NCBI RefSeq assembly: GCF_002215035.1
Contig: NZ_NKFP01000006.1
Location: forward strand, 3,873,080-3,937,079
Direction of reading: 5' to 3'
DNA length: 64,000 bases
Source of the DNA: Leptolyngbya ohadii IS1
Lineage (GTDB): Bacteria; Cyanobacteriota; Cyanobacteriia; Elainellales; Elainellaceae
In this document: positions 43,548 to 53,241 of the stretch, piece after piece
Layout of the letters: every line of letters starts with the position of its first letter
How positions within the stretch are numbered: the stretch's first letter is position 1
Notes under the pieces: generated by a model
The model's input: the letters and a program-made list of their open reading frames with translations, nothing else
Database searches by the model: none
Told to the model about the DNA's origin: nothing
Position numbers and translations under genes: made by a program

Positions 43548-46500
43548 ATGACGCAAGCCACCCTTGACCTGGATCAGGTTCGCAGCCAGTTAGTCAAAAC
43601 CTATCGGAAACTGCCACCGCTGGAAAAGCTCATGGTGCAGCTTTTTTCAGTGATCTATGAGCCGATTAGTCGATCGCTCTTTTGCACCTGCATGAACTAT
43701 CTGAGCGAAACGGAGCGGGCTGGCAAAAACTTCTATCCCAACACGGCAAAGCCCTATCTCGATCGCCTCATTGAGCAGAAAATATTGATTCAGCCGAGCG
43801 GAACGGGACCTCAATGCAATCCGCTAATTTCTGAGATCGTCACCCGTGATGCCATTCAGGAAAAACGATTTGAACGACTGGTTAAAGCAGTTGAACAGGG
43901 CTTTCCCGCTCCCCGACGCTGGAAGGATGGTCCGATCGCCTATGGAAACGATCGCCAGTTGATCCGCGAGATCCGAGTTAGCCTGTATCGGGGCGATTTG
44001 AAAACGATCGAAAAGCAGCTCAAAGACTACTACACCTACAGCTACGTTCGCGATCCGATTACGCTGGACGAAATTCTGCTGGAAATTATTACCAATCCTT
44101 TTGATCCCGTCTGGTTTGACACCCTGCCCGATGAACTCTACGAAGCGGGACTCATTAGCATTCTTACCCATGCCCTGCTGGAACTGACCCCCGCCCAAGA
44201 AGCCCTCGATCTGCTGCATGAGGATGTGCGGGCAGTGGGCAAGGATGGCTCTGTACTGCAATGGGTGATGCTGAGTGAACACCTGATTATGCAGGGGCGC
44301 TGGCAGGAGGCGCAGGAAGTTCTGGAACAGGTTCCCAATCGCTATCAGGATCAGGTGTCTACCTCCTGGGGAATGCTGGACTTTTTTCGGGGAGATAACC
44401 AAGCGGCGCTCGCCCACTACACCGTTGCCCTGCAAGCCCTCAAAAAAGGCAGCGGCAAGCGTAAGATCTACTTCCAGACGATGAGCGGTTTGTTCTTCAT
44501 CCTGGCACTGCTCAAGGATGGCTCCGGCGAAAGGCTCCAGCAGGCGTTGGAATATGCCGGAACTGCAAGACAGGCAAAATCCTGGCTCAGCGATACCTAT
44601 GCCGTTCTGGAAAACCTGGTTAAAGTGCAGATGGGCGACCTGACACGGAAAGCCTGGATTACCTCCATCCCGATCGCCCCCCACGTTGCCGGAAACTGCC
44701 TGGAAACGCTGATTTGTTCCCTCTGCCTCTACTGGGTCGATCTGGAGACTGCGAAAAGGCATCTGCCCAAACTAATCGAGCCGTTTTACATCGATGCCTA
44801 CGACGCCGGTTACCTGTGGCTGGCAAAACTTAGCGGTGAGTTATTGTCTCCCCTCCTGCCCACCAGTCCCCACGTCAAGCAAGCCGTTTCCCTCCTGCCT
44901 GATTGCGATGCCCGATCGATCGTCCAGCTCATTCAGCCCAAGGAAGCCTGGGAACTCAGCCTTAATGCCCTGACGAGTCTCCGCAAGGAACCGTCCCAAT
45001 CTACGGCAGCGCCCAAAGCAGAAGGCAATGTCCGTCTAGTTTGGTACGTCACCCAGTACCTCAACCGCTGCACGATCCAGCCCCGCGAACAGTCCCGCAA
45101 TGCCAAGGGAGAATGGGGCAAAGGTCGTCCGATCGCCCTCAAGCGATTGATGAACCAGCGGGACACCTTCCCCTACCTCACACCCCAGGATCACAAGATC
45201 TGCGCCCACATTAAACCCTTCTCCTACGGCTGGAATAACCAGATCGACTATACATTTGACGATAAGGCGATCGTCTCCCTGATCGGTCATCCCCTGGTGT
45301 TTTGGGAAGATGCGCCGGGAATGCGGGTAGAGGTGATAAAAGGGGAACCGGAACTGCTGGTGAAGAAAGGAAAGGGCGATCGGCTAACGCTGCAATTCTC
45401 GCCGGAACTGAAGGAAAACGGCAGCTTTCTGACAGTGAAGGAAAGCCCGACCCGCCTCAAGGTAATTGAAATTACGCCGGAGCATCGTCGCATCGCGGAA
45501 ATTCTGGGTCAGAAGAACAGGCTGGAAGTCCCGGCAGCGGCAAAGGAGCGTGTGCTGGAAGCGATCCACGCTATTTCGGGCATTGTCACCGTTCACTCAG
45601 ATATCGGCGGCGGCGTTGCGACGGAGGAAGTGCCGTCTGATCCGAAACCCCACATCCATCTGCTCCCTGCAAATGCCGGATTAAAAGTTGCAGTTCTCTC
45701 CCGTCCCTTTGCCAACGATGGACCCTACTACCGTCCGGGCAGCGGTGGCGAAACAGTGATCGCAGAGATCGACGGTAAACGATTACAGACGACTCGCAAT
45801 CTGCGCGAAGAAAAGAAACTGGCGAATGCAGCGATCGCCGACTGTCCCACCCTCGCGGAGGAAGACAACCACGAAAACGAATGGCTGATCGATGACCCGG
45901 AATCCTGCCTGGAGTTGCTATTGGAGCTACAGGCGTTGGGCGATCGCGTCACCGTGGAACATCCCGAAGGCGAGAAATTCCGGGTGGCGCATCAGGCAGG
46001 GCTGAGTGATTTCCGCATGGCGATCAAGCGACAGAATGACTGGTTTGCCACGGAGGGCGAGCTAAAGGTCAGCAATGAACAAGTCCTGGATATGCAGCAG
46101 CTCATGCAGCTTCTCAATCAGACCAACAGCCGCTTTATTCCCCTGGGCAACGGTCAATTTCTCGCCCTGACACAGGAATTCCGTAAGCGACTGGACGAAC
46201 TGCGAACCTATGCCGATAAGTCCGGAAAGGGGCTAAGGCTGCATCCACTGGCGGCAATGGCAGTCGAAGACTGGATCGATGAAGTCGGCAACCTCAAGAC
46301 TGATAAGCACTGGAAGGCGCACCTTCAGCGACTCAAGGAAATCCAGGACTACGACCCTCAGTTACCCTCCACTCTGCAAGCCGAACTGCGGGACTATCAG
46401 CTAGAGGGCTTCCGCTGGCTGGCGCGACTGGCGCATTGGGGGGTCGGAGCCTGCCTTGCCGACGATATGGGACTGGGCAAAACCCTGCAATCCCTGGCGG

Positions 46501-47762
46501 TCATCCTCACCCGTGCCCCGCAAGGCGCAACGCTGATTATCGCTCCCACGTCGGTCTGCATGAACTGGATCAGCGAGGCAGAAAAGTTTGCCCCCACCCT
46601 GAACGTGCTGCAATTTGGTTCCGGCGATCGACAAAAAATGCTCGACAACCTGCAACCCTTCGATATCGTTGTATGCAGCTACGGACTTCTCCAGCAGGAA
46701 GAAGTGGCAGAAATGCTGGCAAAGGTGGAATGGCAAACGATCGTCTTAGACGAAGCACAGTCGATCAAAAACTTTGCGACAAAGCGATCGCAGGCGGCAA
46801 TGAATTTGCAGGGTGGTTTCAAGCTGATCACCACTGGAACCCCGATCGAAAACCATCTGGGCGAACTGTGGAATCTGTTCCGCTTTATCAATCCCGGATT
46901 ACTCGGCTCCCTGGAAAGCTTTAACCAGCGATTTGCGAACCCGATCGAGCGAGAAGGCGATCGGCAGGCGCGTCAACGACTCAAAAAACTGATTCAGCCC
47001 TTTCTGCTTCGCCGCACCAAGAGTCAAGTCCTGCAAGAACTGCCCTCCCGGACGGAAATCCTGCTGCAAGTCGATCTCAGCAAAGAGGAAATGGCATTCT
47101 ACGAGGCACTGCGGCGAGAAGCGATCGCCAAACTATCCGACAGTGATGCCACCGCTGGCGCGAAACATTTGCAGGTACTTGCGGAAATCATGCGGCTGCG
47201 GCGAGCCTGCTGCAATACCAAACTGGTGAAACCGGAAATTACTTTACCCAGTTCCAAATTGCAGTTGTTTGGCGAAATCCTCACCGAACTGCTGGAAAAC
47301 AAGCACAAAGCACTCGTCTTCAGTCAGTTTGTCGATCACCTGCACATCCTTCGCGATTATCTGGACAGCCAAAAGATCGCCTATCAATACCTGGACGGCA
47401 GCACCCCGGCAAACGATCGCAAAAAGCGCGTCACCGCATTCCAGTCCGGCGAAGGCGATGTTTTTCTGATTAGCCTCAAGGCAGGCGGCACAGGACTCAA
47501 CCTCACCGCAGCGGATTACGTGATCCACATGGACCCCTGGTGGAATCCCGCCGTCGAAGATCAGGCAAGCGATCGCGCCCACCGCATCGGACAGCAGCGA
47601 CCCGTCACCATTTATCGATTAGTGGCGAAGGATACGATCGAGGAAAAAATTGTCGAACTGCACCACCGCAAACGCGACCTGGCAGACAGCCTCCTGGAAG
47701 GAACCGACATGAGCGGCAAGATTTCCACCGACGAACTCCTGCGACTGATTGCAGCAGGCTAA
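43548..47762 (+). CDS. SNF2-family ATPase with long N-terminal region
   Basis: 1404 residues. The C-terminal 450 residues are a complete Swi2/Snf2 motor: motif I CLADDMGLGKTLQSL (about 968-982), DExQ box LDEAQSIKN (about 1066), motif III TTGTPIENHLGELWNLFRF, then helicase-C with VFSQFVDHLHILRDYL, GTGLNLTAADYVIHMDPWWNPAVEDQASDRAHRIGQ. It belongs to the RapA/HepA-like bacterial group by motif pattern. The first 940 residues have no family I recognise: an alpha-helical, TPR-like part (about 130-480), then a beta-rich part (about 600-940). Its target, DNA-bound proteins or an RNA polymerase, is unknown. It is a single gene flanked by repeat elements, which may mark a mobile or rearrangement-prone site. 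Confidence 0.92.
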   Translation: MTQATLDLDQVRSQLVKTYRKLPPLEKLMVQLFSVIYEPISRSLFCTCMNYLSETERAGKNFYPNTAKPYLDRLIEQKILIQPSGTGPQCNPLISEIVTRDAIQEKRFERLVKAVEQGFPAPRRWKDGPIAYGNDRQLIREIRVSLYRGDLKTIEKQLKDYYTYSYVRDPITLDEILLEIITNPFDPVWFDTLPDELYEAGLISILTHALLELTPAQEALDLLHEDVRAVGKDGSVLQWVMLSEHLIMQGRWQEAQEVLEQVPNRYQDQVSTSWGMLDFFRGDNQAALAHYTVALQALKKGSGKRKIYFQTMSGLFFILALLKDGSGERLQQALEYAGTARQAKSWLSDTYAVLENLVKVQMGDLTRKAWITSIPIAPHVAGNCLETLICSLCLYWVDLETAKRHLPKLIEPFYIDAYDAGYLWLAKLSGELLSPLLPTSPHVKQAVSLLPDCDARSIVQLIQPKEAWELSLNALTSLRKEPSQSTAAPKAEGNVRLVWYVTQYLNRCTIQPREQSRNAKGEWGKGRPIALKRLMNQRDTFPYLTPQDHKICAHIKPFSYGWNNQIDYTFDDKAIVSLIGHPLVFWEDAPGMRVEVIKGEPELLVKKGKGDRLTLQFSPELKENGSFLTVKESPTRLKVIEITPEHRRIAEILGQKNRLEVPAAAKERVLEAIHAISGIVTVHSDIGGGVATEEVPSDPKPHIHLLPANAGLKVAVLSRPFANDGPYYRPGSGGETVIAEIDGKRLQTTRNLREEKKLANAAIADCPTLAEEDNHENEWLIDDPESCLELLLELQALGDRVTVEHPEGEKFRVAHQAGLSDFRMAIKRQNDWFATEGELKVSNEQVLDMQQLMQLLNQTNSRFIPLGNGQFLALTQEFRKRLDELRTYADKSGKGLRLHPLAAMAVEDWIDEVGNLKTDKHWKAHLQRLKEIQDYDPQLPSTLQAELRDYQLEGFRWLARLAHWGVGACLADDMGLGKTLQSLAVILTRAPQGATLIIAPTSVCMNWISEAEKFAPTLNVLQFGSGDRQKMLDNLQPFDIVVCSYGLLQQEEVAEMLAKVEWQTIVLDEAQSIKNFATKRSQAAMNLQGGFKLITTGTPIENHLGELWNLFRFINPGLLGSLESFNQRFANPIEREGDRQARQRLKKLIQPFLLRRTKSQVLQELPSRTEILLQVDLSKEEMAFYEALRREAIAKLSDSDATAGAKHLQVLAEIMRLRRACCNTKLVKPEITLPSSKLQLFGEILTELLENKHKALVFSQFVDHLHILRDYLDSQKIAYQYLDGSTPANDRKKRVTAFQSGEGDVFLISLKAGGTGLNLTAADYVIHMDPWWNPAVEDQASDRAHRIGQQRPVTIYRLVAKDTIEEKIVELHHRKRDLADSLLEGTDMSGKISTDELLRLIAAG

Positions 47763-47777
47763 TCCTTTGTTGACTTT

Positions 47778-47909
47778 TCTCGTTCCAATGCTCTGCGTTT
47801 CCTCGTTCCAATACTCTGCGTTGGAATGCCTTTGGGAGGCTCCGCCTCCAGCTCCTAATAGCGGCAGAGCCACATCCGGACAGTATCCAGGCTGAGCCTG
47901 GGCACCAGA
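47778..47909. repeat. Composite REP-like element, copy B
   Basis: Same order of four small hairpins as at 2361-2473: TTCCAA/TTGGAA, GGAGGC-TCC-GCCTCC, a degraded GCGGC/GCC and CCAGGC-TGA-GCCTGG. The first half-hairpin TCTCGTTCCAATGCTCTGCG is duplicated (47778-47798). It starts 15 bases after the SNF2 stop codon. Confidence 0.8.
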
Positions 47910-47945
47910 TTTCCTACCCCGATGCTCCAGTCTGGATGGTTTAGC

Positions 47946-48569
47946 CTAAGTATCCTTTTGCTTACCTGCTGCGAAAACCTGCTCGGCAGTCAACTTCATC
48001 TGCCCGAACGTAAAAGATTCAATTGGCTCATCCGATCGAAACCGCTTCGCCTCATATTTGCCCTCGACCAGACGACAAACACTGAGTGTCGGAGCCTTTG
48101 GAAAGCCAAGATACTTTGCCGCACCCAACCCCTCATAGTCCACAATCCAGTATTCCCCTACACCCAACGCCTCGTATTCCTTCAGCTTGCGATCGTAGTC
48201 CTCTGTCACAGAACTGGGGCTAACAATTTCTACCACGAGAAGACTGGGATTTTGAAATACGGCGGTCTGCCTTAAAAGGGTTTCGGCTTCTGCTTTGGAA
48301 ACGATCGCAACATCAAGCAAGCGGGACGAGGCAATATCAGTTCGTTGTCCTAGTTCCCTGACGGTTTCCCATTCTTCTGGATCTAAATGTTCCTCAATCG
48401 CTTGATCGAAAACCCGCTCTAAAAACTTCGCGATGCGGTAGTGCAGCATTGTGGGAGGATTCATCGGATACAATTCCCCCTGCACCAGTTCGTAACGCTC
48501 ATCCGTTTGGGCACAAAAATCAATGTATTCTTCAAAGCTTACTCTGGATTTCGATGCTGCCTGAGTCAT
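47946..48569 (-). CDS. Uma2-family (DUF820) putative restriction-type nuclease
   Basis: 207 residues with the PD-(D/E)xK nuclease-like fold of Uma2. The early Tyr-Glu stretch DERYELVQGELYPM, the Asp in LLDVAIVSKAE, the Glu in LLVVEIVSPSSVTEDYDRKLKEYEALGVGEYWIVDYE and its closing Asp fit the (D/E)xK metal site. Such genes are abundant and variable in filamentous cyanobacteria, and their biological role is not known. It is single-standing, with the opposite orientation to the SNF2 gene. Confidence 0.9.
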   Translation of the reverse strand: MTQAASKSRVSFEEYIDFCAQTDERYELVQGELYPMNPPTMLHYRIAKFLERVFDQAIEEHLDPEEWETVRELGQRTDIASSRLLDVAIVSKAEAETLLRQTAVFQNPSLLVVEIVSPSSVTEDYDRKLKEYEALGVGEYWIVDYEGLGAAKYLGFPKAPTLSVCRLVEGKYEAKRFRSDEPIESFTFGQMKLTAEQVFAAGKQKDT

Positions 48570-48720
48570 GACGTTTCCCTGGTGTTTCTCTGGTGTAAAG
48601 AGGCTGGGACGCTCAAAGTTTGCTCAAAATGTGCTCAGAATTTCTGCTCAAAACTTCTAAATCCAGGATAGCTCCATCCCACGAGGCAGACCTGAACACA
48701 AAAGAAAATCAAAACGAGAA

Positions 48721-48768
48721 AGGATGCGCTCTAAACAGCCGATCGTCTGGCTGCAAAAAGCACATCCT
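48721..48768 (-). terminator. Two-stem hairpin after ndhCKJ
   Basis: AGGATGCGCT (48721-48730) pairs with AGCACATCCT (48759-48768), nine of ten positions, and an inner stem CAGCC/GGCTG (48736-48740 with 48749-48753) closes an 8-base loop. On the minus strand it is followed by TTTCTCGTTTTGATTTT. It starts 80 bases after the ndhJ stop, so it is probably the operon terminator or a stabilising 3' end. Confidence 0.55.
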
Positions 48769-48847
48769 ACCCAAAAGTGTGAAGCTACTATTCCGCGATT
48801 TTTGCCGTATCTACAGGTTGTATCTACAACCTAGCTAGCCACGAGGC

Positions 48848-49366
48848 TTAATAAGCGTCTTGCAGTTCGTAGAAGTCCGGCGAAATGTAGTCTTTGCGAA
48901 GGGGGAATCCTACCCAGTCTTCCGGCATCAGCAGACGCTTTAGATCGGGGTGTCCTTCGTAGACAATGCCGTACATATCGTAGGTTTCCCGCTCCTGCCA
49001 GTCCGCCGCCTTCCAGATCCAGTAGACCGAAGGCACACGCGGATCTTCACGCGGCACAAACACCTTCACTCGGATTTCATCAGGGCGATCGGCTCCATCG
49101 CTCAACTTCGTCAGGTCATAGACGCTCACCAATTCACCACCGGGTCCTGTATCGTAACCACCCTGACAGCGCAGGTAGTTGAAGCCATAGGCATACAGGG
49201 CAGTGCTGAAAGGCAGCAGGAATTCCCGATCAACCTTCACGACTTCAACGCCGCCGTGATCCGGTTCCATTACCTCATGGTCAAACCCGTTTTCTGTCAG
49301 CCAGCGAGAGATCTTACCCGCTTCGACAATTTGGGTACTTTGTTCAGTCTGATTTTCTTCAGCCAC
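48848..49366 (-). CDS. ndhJ: NADH/plastoquinone oxidoreductase subunit J
   Basis: 172 residues, the normal length. The 30-kDa-subunit-type signatures are [53 protein letters not shown] and [22 protein letters not shown]. NdhJ is part of the hydrophilic arm of thylakoid NDH-1, which takes electrons from reduced ferredoxin to plastoquinone for cyclic flow, respiration and CO2 uptake. It overlaps the end of ndhK by eight bases, a sign of translational coupling. Confidence 0.96.
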   Translation of the reverse strand: MAEENQTEQSTQIVEAGKISRWLTENGFDHEVMEPDHGGVEVVKVDREFLLPFSTALYAYGFNYLRCQGGYDTGPGGELVSVYDLTKLSDGADRPDEIRVKVFVPREDPRVPSVYWIWKAADWQERETYDMYGIVYEGHPDLKRLLMPEDWVGFPLRKDYISPDFYELQDAY

Positions 49367-50102
49367 GGTTCACTTCCTCCTTTTGCGTCGCTTCCAGCGC
49401 AGCCGGGATCGGCATTCCCATTGCTTCCATCAGTTCCTTCGGTGGAGCCTGACGGGTTGCTGCCTGGAGGTACTTCCCATCACAAATTTCAGGGACGGGC
49501 TTCATTTTGTGGGACACGCTGTAGAAGCGGTGCGTTTGATCCGCCTTGGCGCGATCGGCTAACCCTTCATTGGCAATCTTTTTCCGCAGTTTGATAATCG
49601 CATCAACGATCGCTTCTGGGCGGGGAGGACAGCCGGGAATATAAACATCCACCGGAATCAGCTTATCTACACCGCGCACAGCAGAAGGAGAATCGGTGCT
49701 GAACATACCGCCCGTAATCGTGCAGGCTCCCATTGCAATCACATACTTCGGGTCGGGCATCTGCTCATACAGGCGCACCAGAGCCGGAGCCATCTTCATC
49801 GTGATCGTACCTGCGGTAATGATTAGATCCGCCTGACGGGGGCTGGAACGGGGCACCAGACCAAAGCGATCGAAGTCAAACCGGGAACCAATCAGCGCCG
49901 CAAATTCAATAAAGCAGCAGGCAGTCCCGTAGAGCATGGGCCAGAGGCTGGAAAGGCGTGCCCAGTTGTGCAAATCTTCGACGGTGGTGAGAATAACGTT
50001 CTCCGAAAGCCCCTGGGTCACTTCAGACGACCCGAGCGGGTTCAAGAGTTGAGCAGCCAGGCTGTTTTCAGAGGAAGTATCTGGAGAGGAAGGAAGATTC
50101 AT
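49359..50102 (-). CDS. ndhK: NADH/plastoquinone oxidoreductase subunit K
   Basis: 247 residues from the ATG at 50102 ([10 protein letters not shown]); an ATG at 50108 would add two. It carries the ligands of the terminal iron-sulfur cluster N2: the vicinal Cys in [13 protein letters not shown] and further Cys in MGACTITGG and IPGCPPRPE. The C-terminal 60 residues ([21 protein letters not shown] and on) are the cyanobacterial extension. This subunit passes electrons to plastoquinone. It overlaps ndhC at its start by four bases from this ATG and ndhJ at its end. Confidence 0.96.
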   Translation of the reverse strand: MNLPSSPDTSSENSLAAQLLNPLGSSEVTQGLSENVILTTVEDLHNWARLSSLWPMLYGTACCFIEFAALIGSRFDFDRFGLVPRSSPRQADLIITAGTITMKMAPALVRLYEQMPDPKYVIAMGACTITGGMFSTDSPSAVRGVDKLIPVDVYIPGCPPRPEAIVDAIIKLRKKIANEGLADRAKADQTHRFYSVSHKMKPVPEICDGKYLQAATRQAPPKELMEAMGMPIPAALEATQKEEVNRG

Positions 50103-50461
50103 GACCATTCAAGGGCTCCTTTGCGCCAGGCGTACACGAGACCAACGACCAGAATTGCAATGAAGATCAGGGCTTCGATAAATGCGAGGAGTCCTAGCTG
50201 ACTGAAGGCAACTGCCCAGGGATAAAGGAAAACCGTCTCAACATCAAAGATGACAAAGACCAGCGCGAACATATAGTAGCGGATGTTGAACTGAATCCAG
50301 GCTCCCCCGATCGGTTCCATTCCCGATTCATAGGTAGTGCGTCGCTCTACCCCTTTCCGCTTAGGTGCAACGATGTAGGAGGTGCCGATCGCCAGGACGG
50401 GGACGAGACCGCAGATCAGCAGAAAACCGAGGAAATATTCGTAGCCGTTAAGAACAAACAC
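50099..50461 (-). CDS. ndhC: NADH/plastoquinone oxidoreductase subunit 3
   Basis: 120 residues, three membrane helices. The conserved loop [42 protein letters not shown] contains the loop between helices 1 and 2 that lies at the quinone-reduction site. It is the first gene of ndhC-ndhK-ndhJ. Upstream, a 95-base spacer before the C-terminal end of the terminally convergent region holds the promoter; the gene start is preceded by AAAGCGGCAAGAACC. Confidence 0.96.
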   Translation of the reverse strand: MFVLNGYEYFLGFLLICGLVPVLAIGTSYIVAPKRKGVERRTTYESGMEPIGGAWIQFNIRYYMFALVFVIFDVETVFLYPWAVAFSQLGLLAFIEALIFIAILVVGLVYAWRKGALEWS

Positions 50462-50598
50462 GATGGTTCTTGCCGCTTTTTAAGGGTAACTTAATTATGT
50501 TACCTGCTTTTTACATTGTAGAAAATGCGAGGGGCGGCATGGGGCAATAGGAAGCGGTTATAGACAGGATTATGTTTTGTTTAGGGTTTAATGAATGG

Positions 50599-51078
50599 CT
50601 ATCCCTGAATCAGCAAAGCCACCGCATAGGCAGCAATGCCCTCCTCCCGCCCAGTGGGTCCCAGCTTCTCATTCGTCGTCGCTTTGATGCTGATACAGTC
50701 CGGATCAAGCTGAAGCACTTTTGCCAGTCGATCGCGCATTGCGGGAATATGAGGCTTAATCTTCGGACGCTCCGCCACAATCACCGAATCCAGGTTGTTA
50801 ATGCGCCAGCCGCGTGACTGAATCAGCTCATTGACTTTACTCAGCAGCATCAGGCTATCGGCTCCCTTCCACTGCGGATCGCTGGGCGGAAAGTAATGCC
50901 CAATATCCCCCAAATTCAGCGCCCCCAGGATGGCATCCATCAGAGAATGGGTCAGCACATCGGCATCGCTGTGACCGAGCAGCCCCAACTCGTGAGGGAT
51001 CTGAACGCCGCCCAGAATCAGGGGACGATCGCTGACAAGCTGATGGATATCGTAGCCGTTACCGATGCGAAGGTTCAT
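50599..51078 (-). CDS. ispF: 2-C-methyl-D-erythritol 2,4-cyclodiphosphate synthase
   Basis: 159 residues from the ATG at 51078. The longer frame to 51192 would add 38 residues that belong to the intergenic region and the end of the upstream gene, not to IspF. Zinc ligands are in GNGYDIHQL and [31 protein letters not shown] and the C-terminal [22 protein letters not shown] are diagnostic. It makes the cyclic diphosphate of the MEP route to isoprenoids, which supplies phytol for chlorophyll and carotenoids. It lies 31 bases after the preceding gene and is probably co-transcribed. Confidence 0.96.
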   Translation of the reverse strand: MNLRIGNGYDIHQLVSDRPLILGGVQIPHELGLLGHSDADVLTHSLMDAILGALNLGDIGHYFPPSDPQWKGADSLMLLSKVNELIQSRGWRINNLDSVIVAERPKIKPHIPAMRDRLAKVLQLDPDCISIKATTNEKLGPTGREEGIAAYAVALLIQG

Positions 51079-51109
51079 TGCAGACCGTTTGGATCTAAAA
51101 ATTAGGAAC

Positions 51110-52081
51110 TTAGGGACTGGCTTGCTGGGCTTTGTTGAGGGCAATCTGGCTATTTTGACGGTATTGCTCGACTCGATTTTGGGCGGTCGCATAGCGAGAA
51201 TCCGTTGCCGGAATTTGCGCCATCAGGTCAGAGGCTCTCTGCCAGCGGCTTGCCACATCTAACCATTCTGCCGGAGCGCGAGCGGTCTGACTAGAGGCTG
51301 CGGTTTGCTCTGCTAAACGAACGGCTTCTGCAAAAGCATCGGACGCGGGCGGATTTGCTGCCACAGGGCTGGCGATCGCTCCAGCTACCGGATTTGCAGG
51401 CGAGTTTACAGGCGGATTTGCAGACGGATTAACCGCAGCCGAATTTGCCGCCACCGGACTTAATGGATTACCCGCTGGATTACTCGATGCATTAGGAGCA
51501 ACCGCCTGGTTTGAAGGCGTCGTCGGAGCAGAGGCAGTCATTGCCCGATTGAGAACCAGCCGATCGTAAAGCACCCAACCGATCGCCAGCACCCCTAAAC
51601 TCAGGACGGCACCCCCCAAAAGTCCCCGCCAGAACTGCTGTTTTTCCCGCGACAGTCGGCTGACGGCAGCTTTCGGTAAGGCAGGCTTTGCCGGATCGGG
51701 CTGATTATCTTGCCAGTCTCGCGCAATGCGCTTGAAGAGAGGCGGTTTTTTCAGCGTAATTTCTTCTGACCAAAGAAGCTGATTTTCTCGATCGCGGTTA
51801 ATTTCTTCCAGCCAGAGAAGCTGCTGCTCCCGCACAATCCGACTATTAATATTGACGCGACGAATGTGCTTGGGCTGAATAGACTCCAGAATTTGCTGCA
51901 CCTGCGTCACCAGAATGGACTGCTCAAGCTGATCTGGCTTAGGTGCCTCGCACAATAGCTGCAAAACGCCCTGCGCGAGAACGGCTCTGGTTCGGACTCC
52001 AGAACTCGCTAGCTTCTCGTTGAGAATTTGAATGATTGCGGAGACGCTGCCTTGGCGTGCTTGTCTTGCAATGTCATCCAT
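51110..52081 (-). CDS. Cyanobacterial membrane protein with conserved N-terminal domain
   Basis: 323 residues. The N-terminal 100 residues ([24 protein letters not shown], then [24 protein letters not shown]) form a domain I have seen repeated in cyanobacterial proteins of unknown function. It is followed by a basic linker, one transmembrane helix (about 160-180: [19 protein letters not shown]) and a disordered Pro/Asn/Ala/Ser tract (190-265) with repeated NPxANP/AANPP units. A helical C-terminus ends in [27 protein letters not shown]. The role is unknown. It precedes ispF by 31 bases. Confidence 0.75.
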   Translation of the reverse strand: MDDIARQARQGSVSAIIQILNEKLASSGVRTRAVLAQGVLQLLCEAPKPDQLEQSILVTQVQQILESIQPKHIRRVNINSRIVREQQLLWLEEINRDRENQLLWSEEITLKKPPLFKRIARDWQDNQPDPAKPALPKAAVSRLSREKQQFWRGLLGGAVLSLGVLAIGWVLYDRLVLNRAMTASAPTTPSNQAVAPNASSNPAGNPLSPVAANSAAVNPSANPPVNSPANPVAGAIASPVAANPPASDAFAEAVRLAEQTAASSQTARAPAEWLDVASRWQRASDLMAQIPATDSRYATAQNRVEQYRQNSQIALNKAQQASP

Positions 52082-52449
52082 CGTATTTACTACCGTATTA
52101 ACGAAAAGGATAGAACTCGAATCTGGTGATTAAACCGGACAGTCGATTTGAATGTGGATTTGAATAATGGGTGTGAATCCTGACCAATCTAACGTTGCGA
52201 CTCCGACTCTATTTAACGCTATTTTGACTCCCAGCCCGACCCAGTACTTCTGACCCGATCGCGATTGAAACTCTATTCTTTTGTTTGCTGACTCTCCTCA
52301 CGGCTGTCAGTTCTAGCCGCGCATAACTTCACAGATTCGCTCGGAAACTTGCTGTGCAATTTTACAGGATTTTGTCACCTTTTCGCCCAATCTATCTGTT
52401 AACTTCGCCTGTACATTCAATCGCATTTCCGCTTGCAGTCCCGATCGCC
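52082..52449. other. Intergenic region
   Basis: About 370 bases before the gene at 51110-52081 and after the phosphatase stop; I see no gene, no clear terminator and no repeat in it. Confidence 0.4.
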
Positions 52450-53202
52450 CTAGAGATCCGCCATTGCTAAGTGATGAGTGTCGTTAAACCGACGAATTTG
52501 CCAGAGATCGGTATTAAAGCGATTCTGGTCAGTACGATGCCAGCGTGATCGATCAATCCAGAATTCAAACAGAGCCGTATTGCGCGGATGGAGCCGCCAG
52601 GAACGATCGCAGCCCAACAGCTCGGCAATGAGGTGCTGCATGATCCAGCTATGGGTGACAATCCAGACCTGTTCCCCGTCTCGGTGGCGATCGAGGAGCC
52701 GCTGAACAAACACATGGCAGCGATTGCGGGCATCTTCGAGGGATTCCGCACCGGGAATTTGAATCCAGTCGGGAGAACTTTCGAGCTGTTCACACAGTTC
52801 GGGATACTGGGCTTTGGCTTCCGCCCAGGTTAATCCCTGGAAAATGCCGTTCTGAAATTCGCACAGCTCGTCCGCATATTCGATCGGAATCGATTGGGCA
52901 GCAGGCTTTAGTTCTGGTTCCAGAGGGTCTATCGGCTCGTCTACCAGATCGCTAACCACAGCAGGTAACGGCTCCGCCAGAAAGCGAGAGAGCAAAATTT
53001 CGGTAGTTTGGGCGGCACGTTTTTGGGGACTGCTGTACACCCAGGTCGGCTTCCAGGCTTCGTTGAGCAACCGATGCGCTAGCTTTTCCGCCTGTTTTCT
53101 GCCCTCCGCCGAAAGCTCGAACTCAGCGTGCCCCTGCATCCGTTTTTGCTGATTGCCTACCGACTGCGCGTGACGAATAAACAGCAGCTTGAGCGGCTTC
53201 AT
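52450..53202 (-). CDS. Histidine phosphatase family protein
   Basis: 250 residues from the ATG at 53202 (MKPLKLLFIRHAQS); the frame to 53241 adds thirteen. The catalytic motif RHAQSVGN holds the phospho-accepting His. The second His is in VTHSWIMQHL, and an Arg in VYSSPQKRAAQT. The subfamily is phosphoglycerate-mutase/phosphatase-like (CobC/GpmB type); without a conserved acid in the usual place I do not choose a substrate. It is transcribed alone; C/T-rich low-complexity DNA (53277-53360) precedes it. Confidence 0.85.
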   Translation of the reverse strand: MKPLKLLFIRHAQSVGNQQKRMQGHAEFELSAEGRKQAEKLAHRLLNEAWKPTWVYSSPQKRAAQTTEILLSRFLAEPLPAVVSDLVDEPIDPLEPELKPAAQSIPIEYADELCEFQNGIFQGLTWAEAKAQYPELCEQLESSPDWIQIPGAESLEDARNRCHVFVQRLLDRHRDGEQVWIVTHSWIMQHLIAELLGCDRSWRLHPRNTALFEFWIDRSRWHRTDQNRFNTDLWQIRRFNDTHHLAMADL

Positions 53203-53241
53203 GCCCTGATTCCTCAAGATTTTTTCCTGAGGATAGCGCAA

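Noticed and set aside
43548-48569. SNF2 plus Uma2 as a new two-gene defence system
   Set aside because: They are on opposite strands, separated by a repeat element, and Uma2 genes are scattered widely in these genomes, so linkage is not supported.
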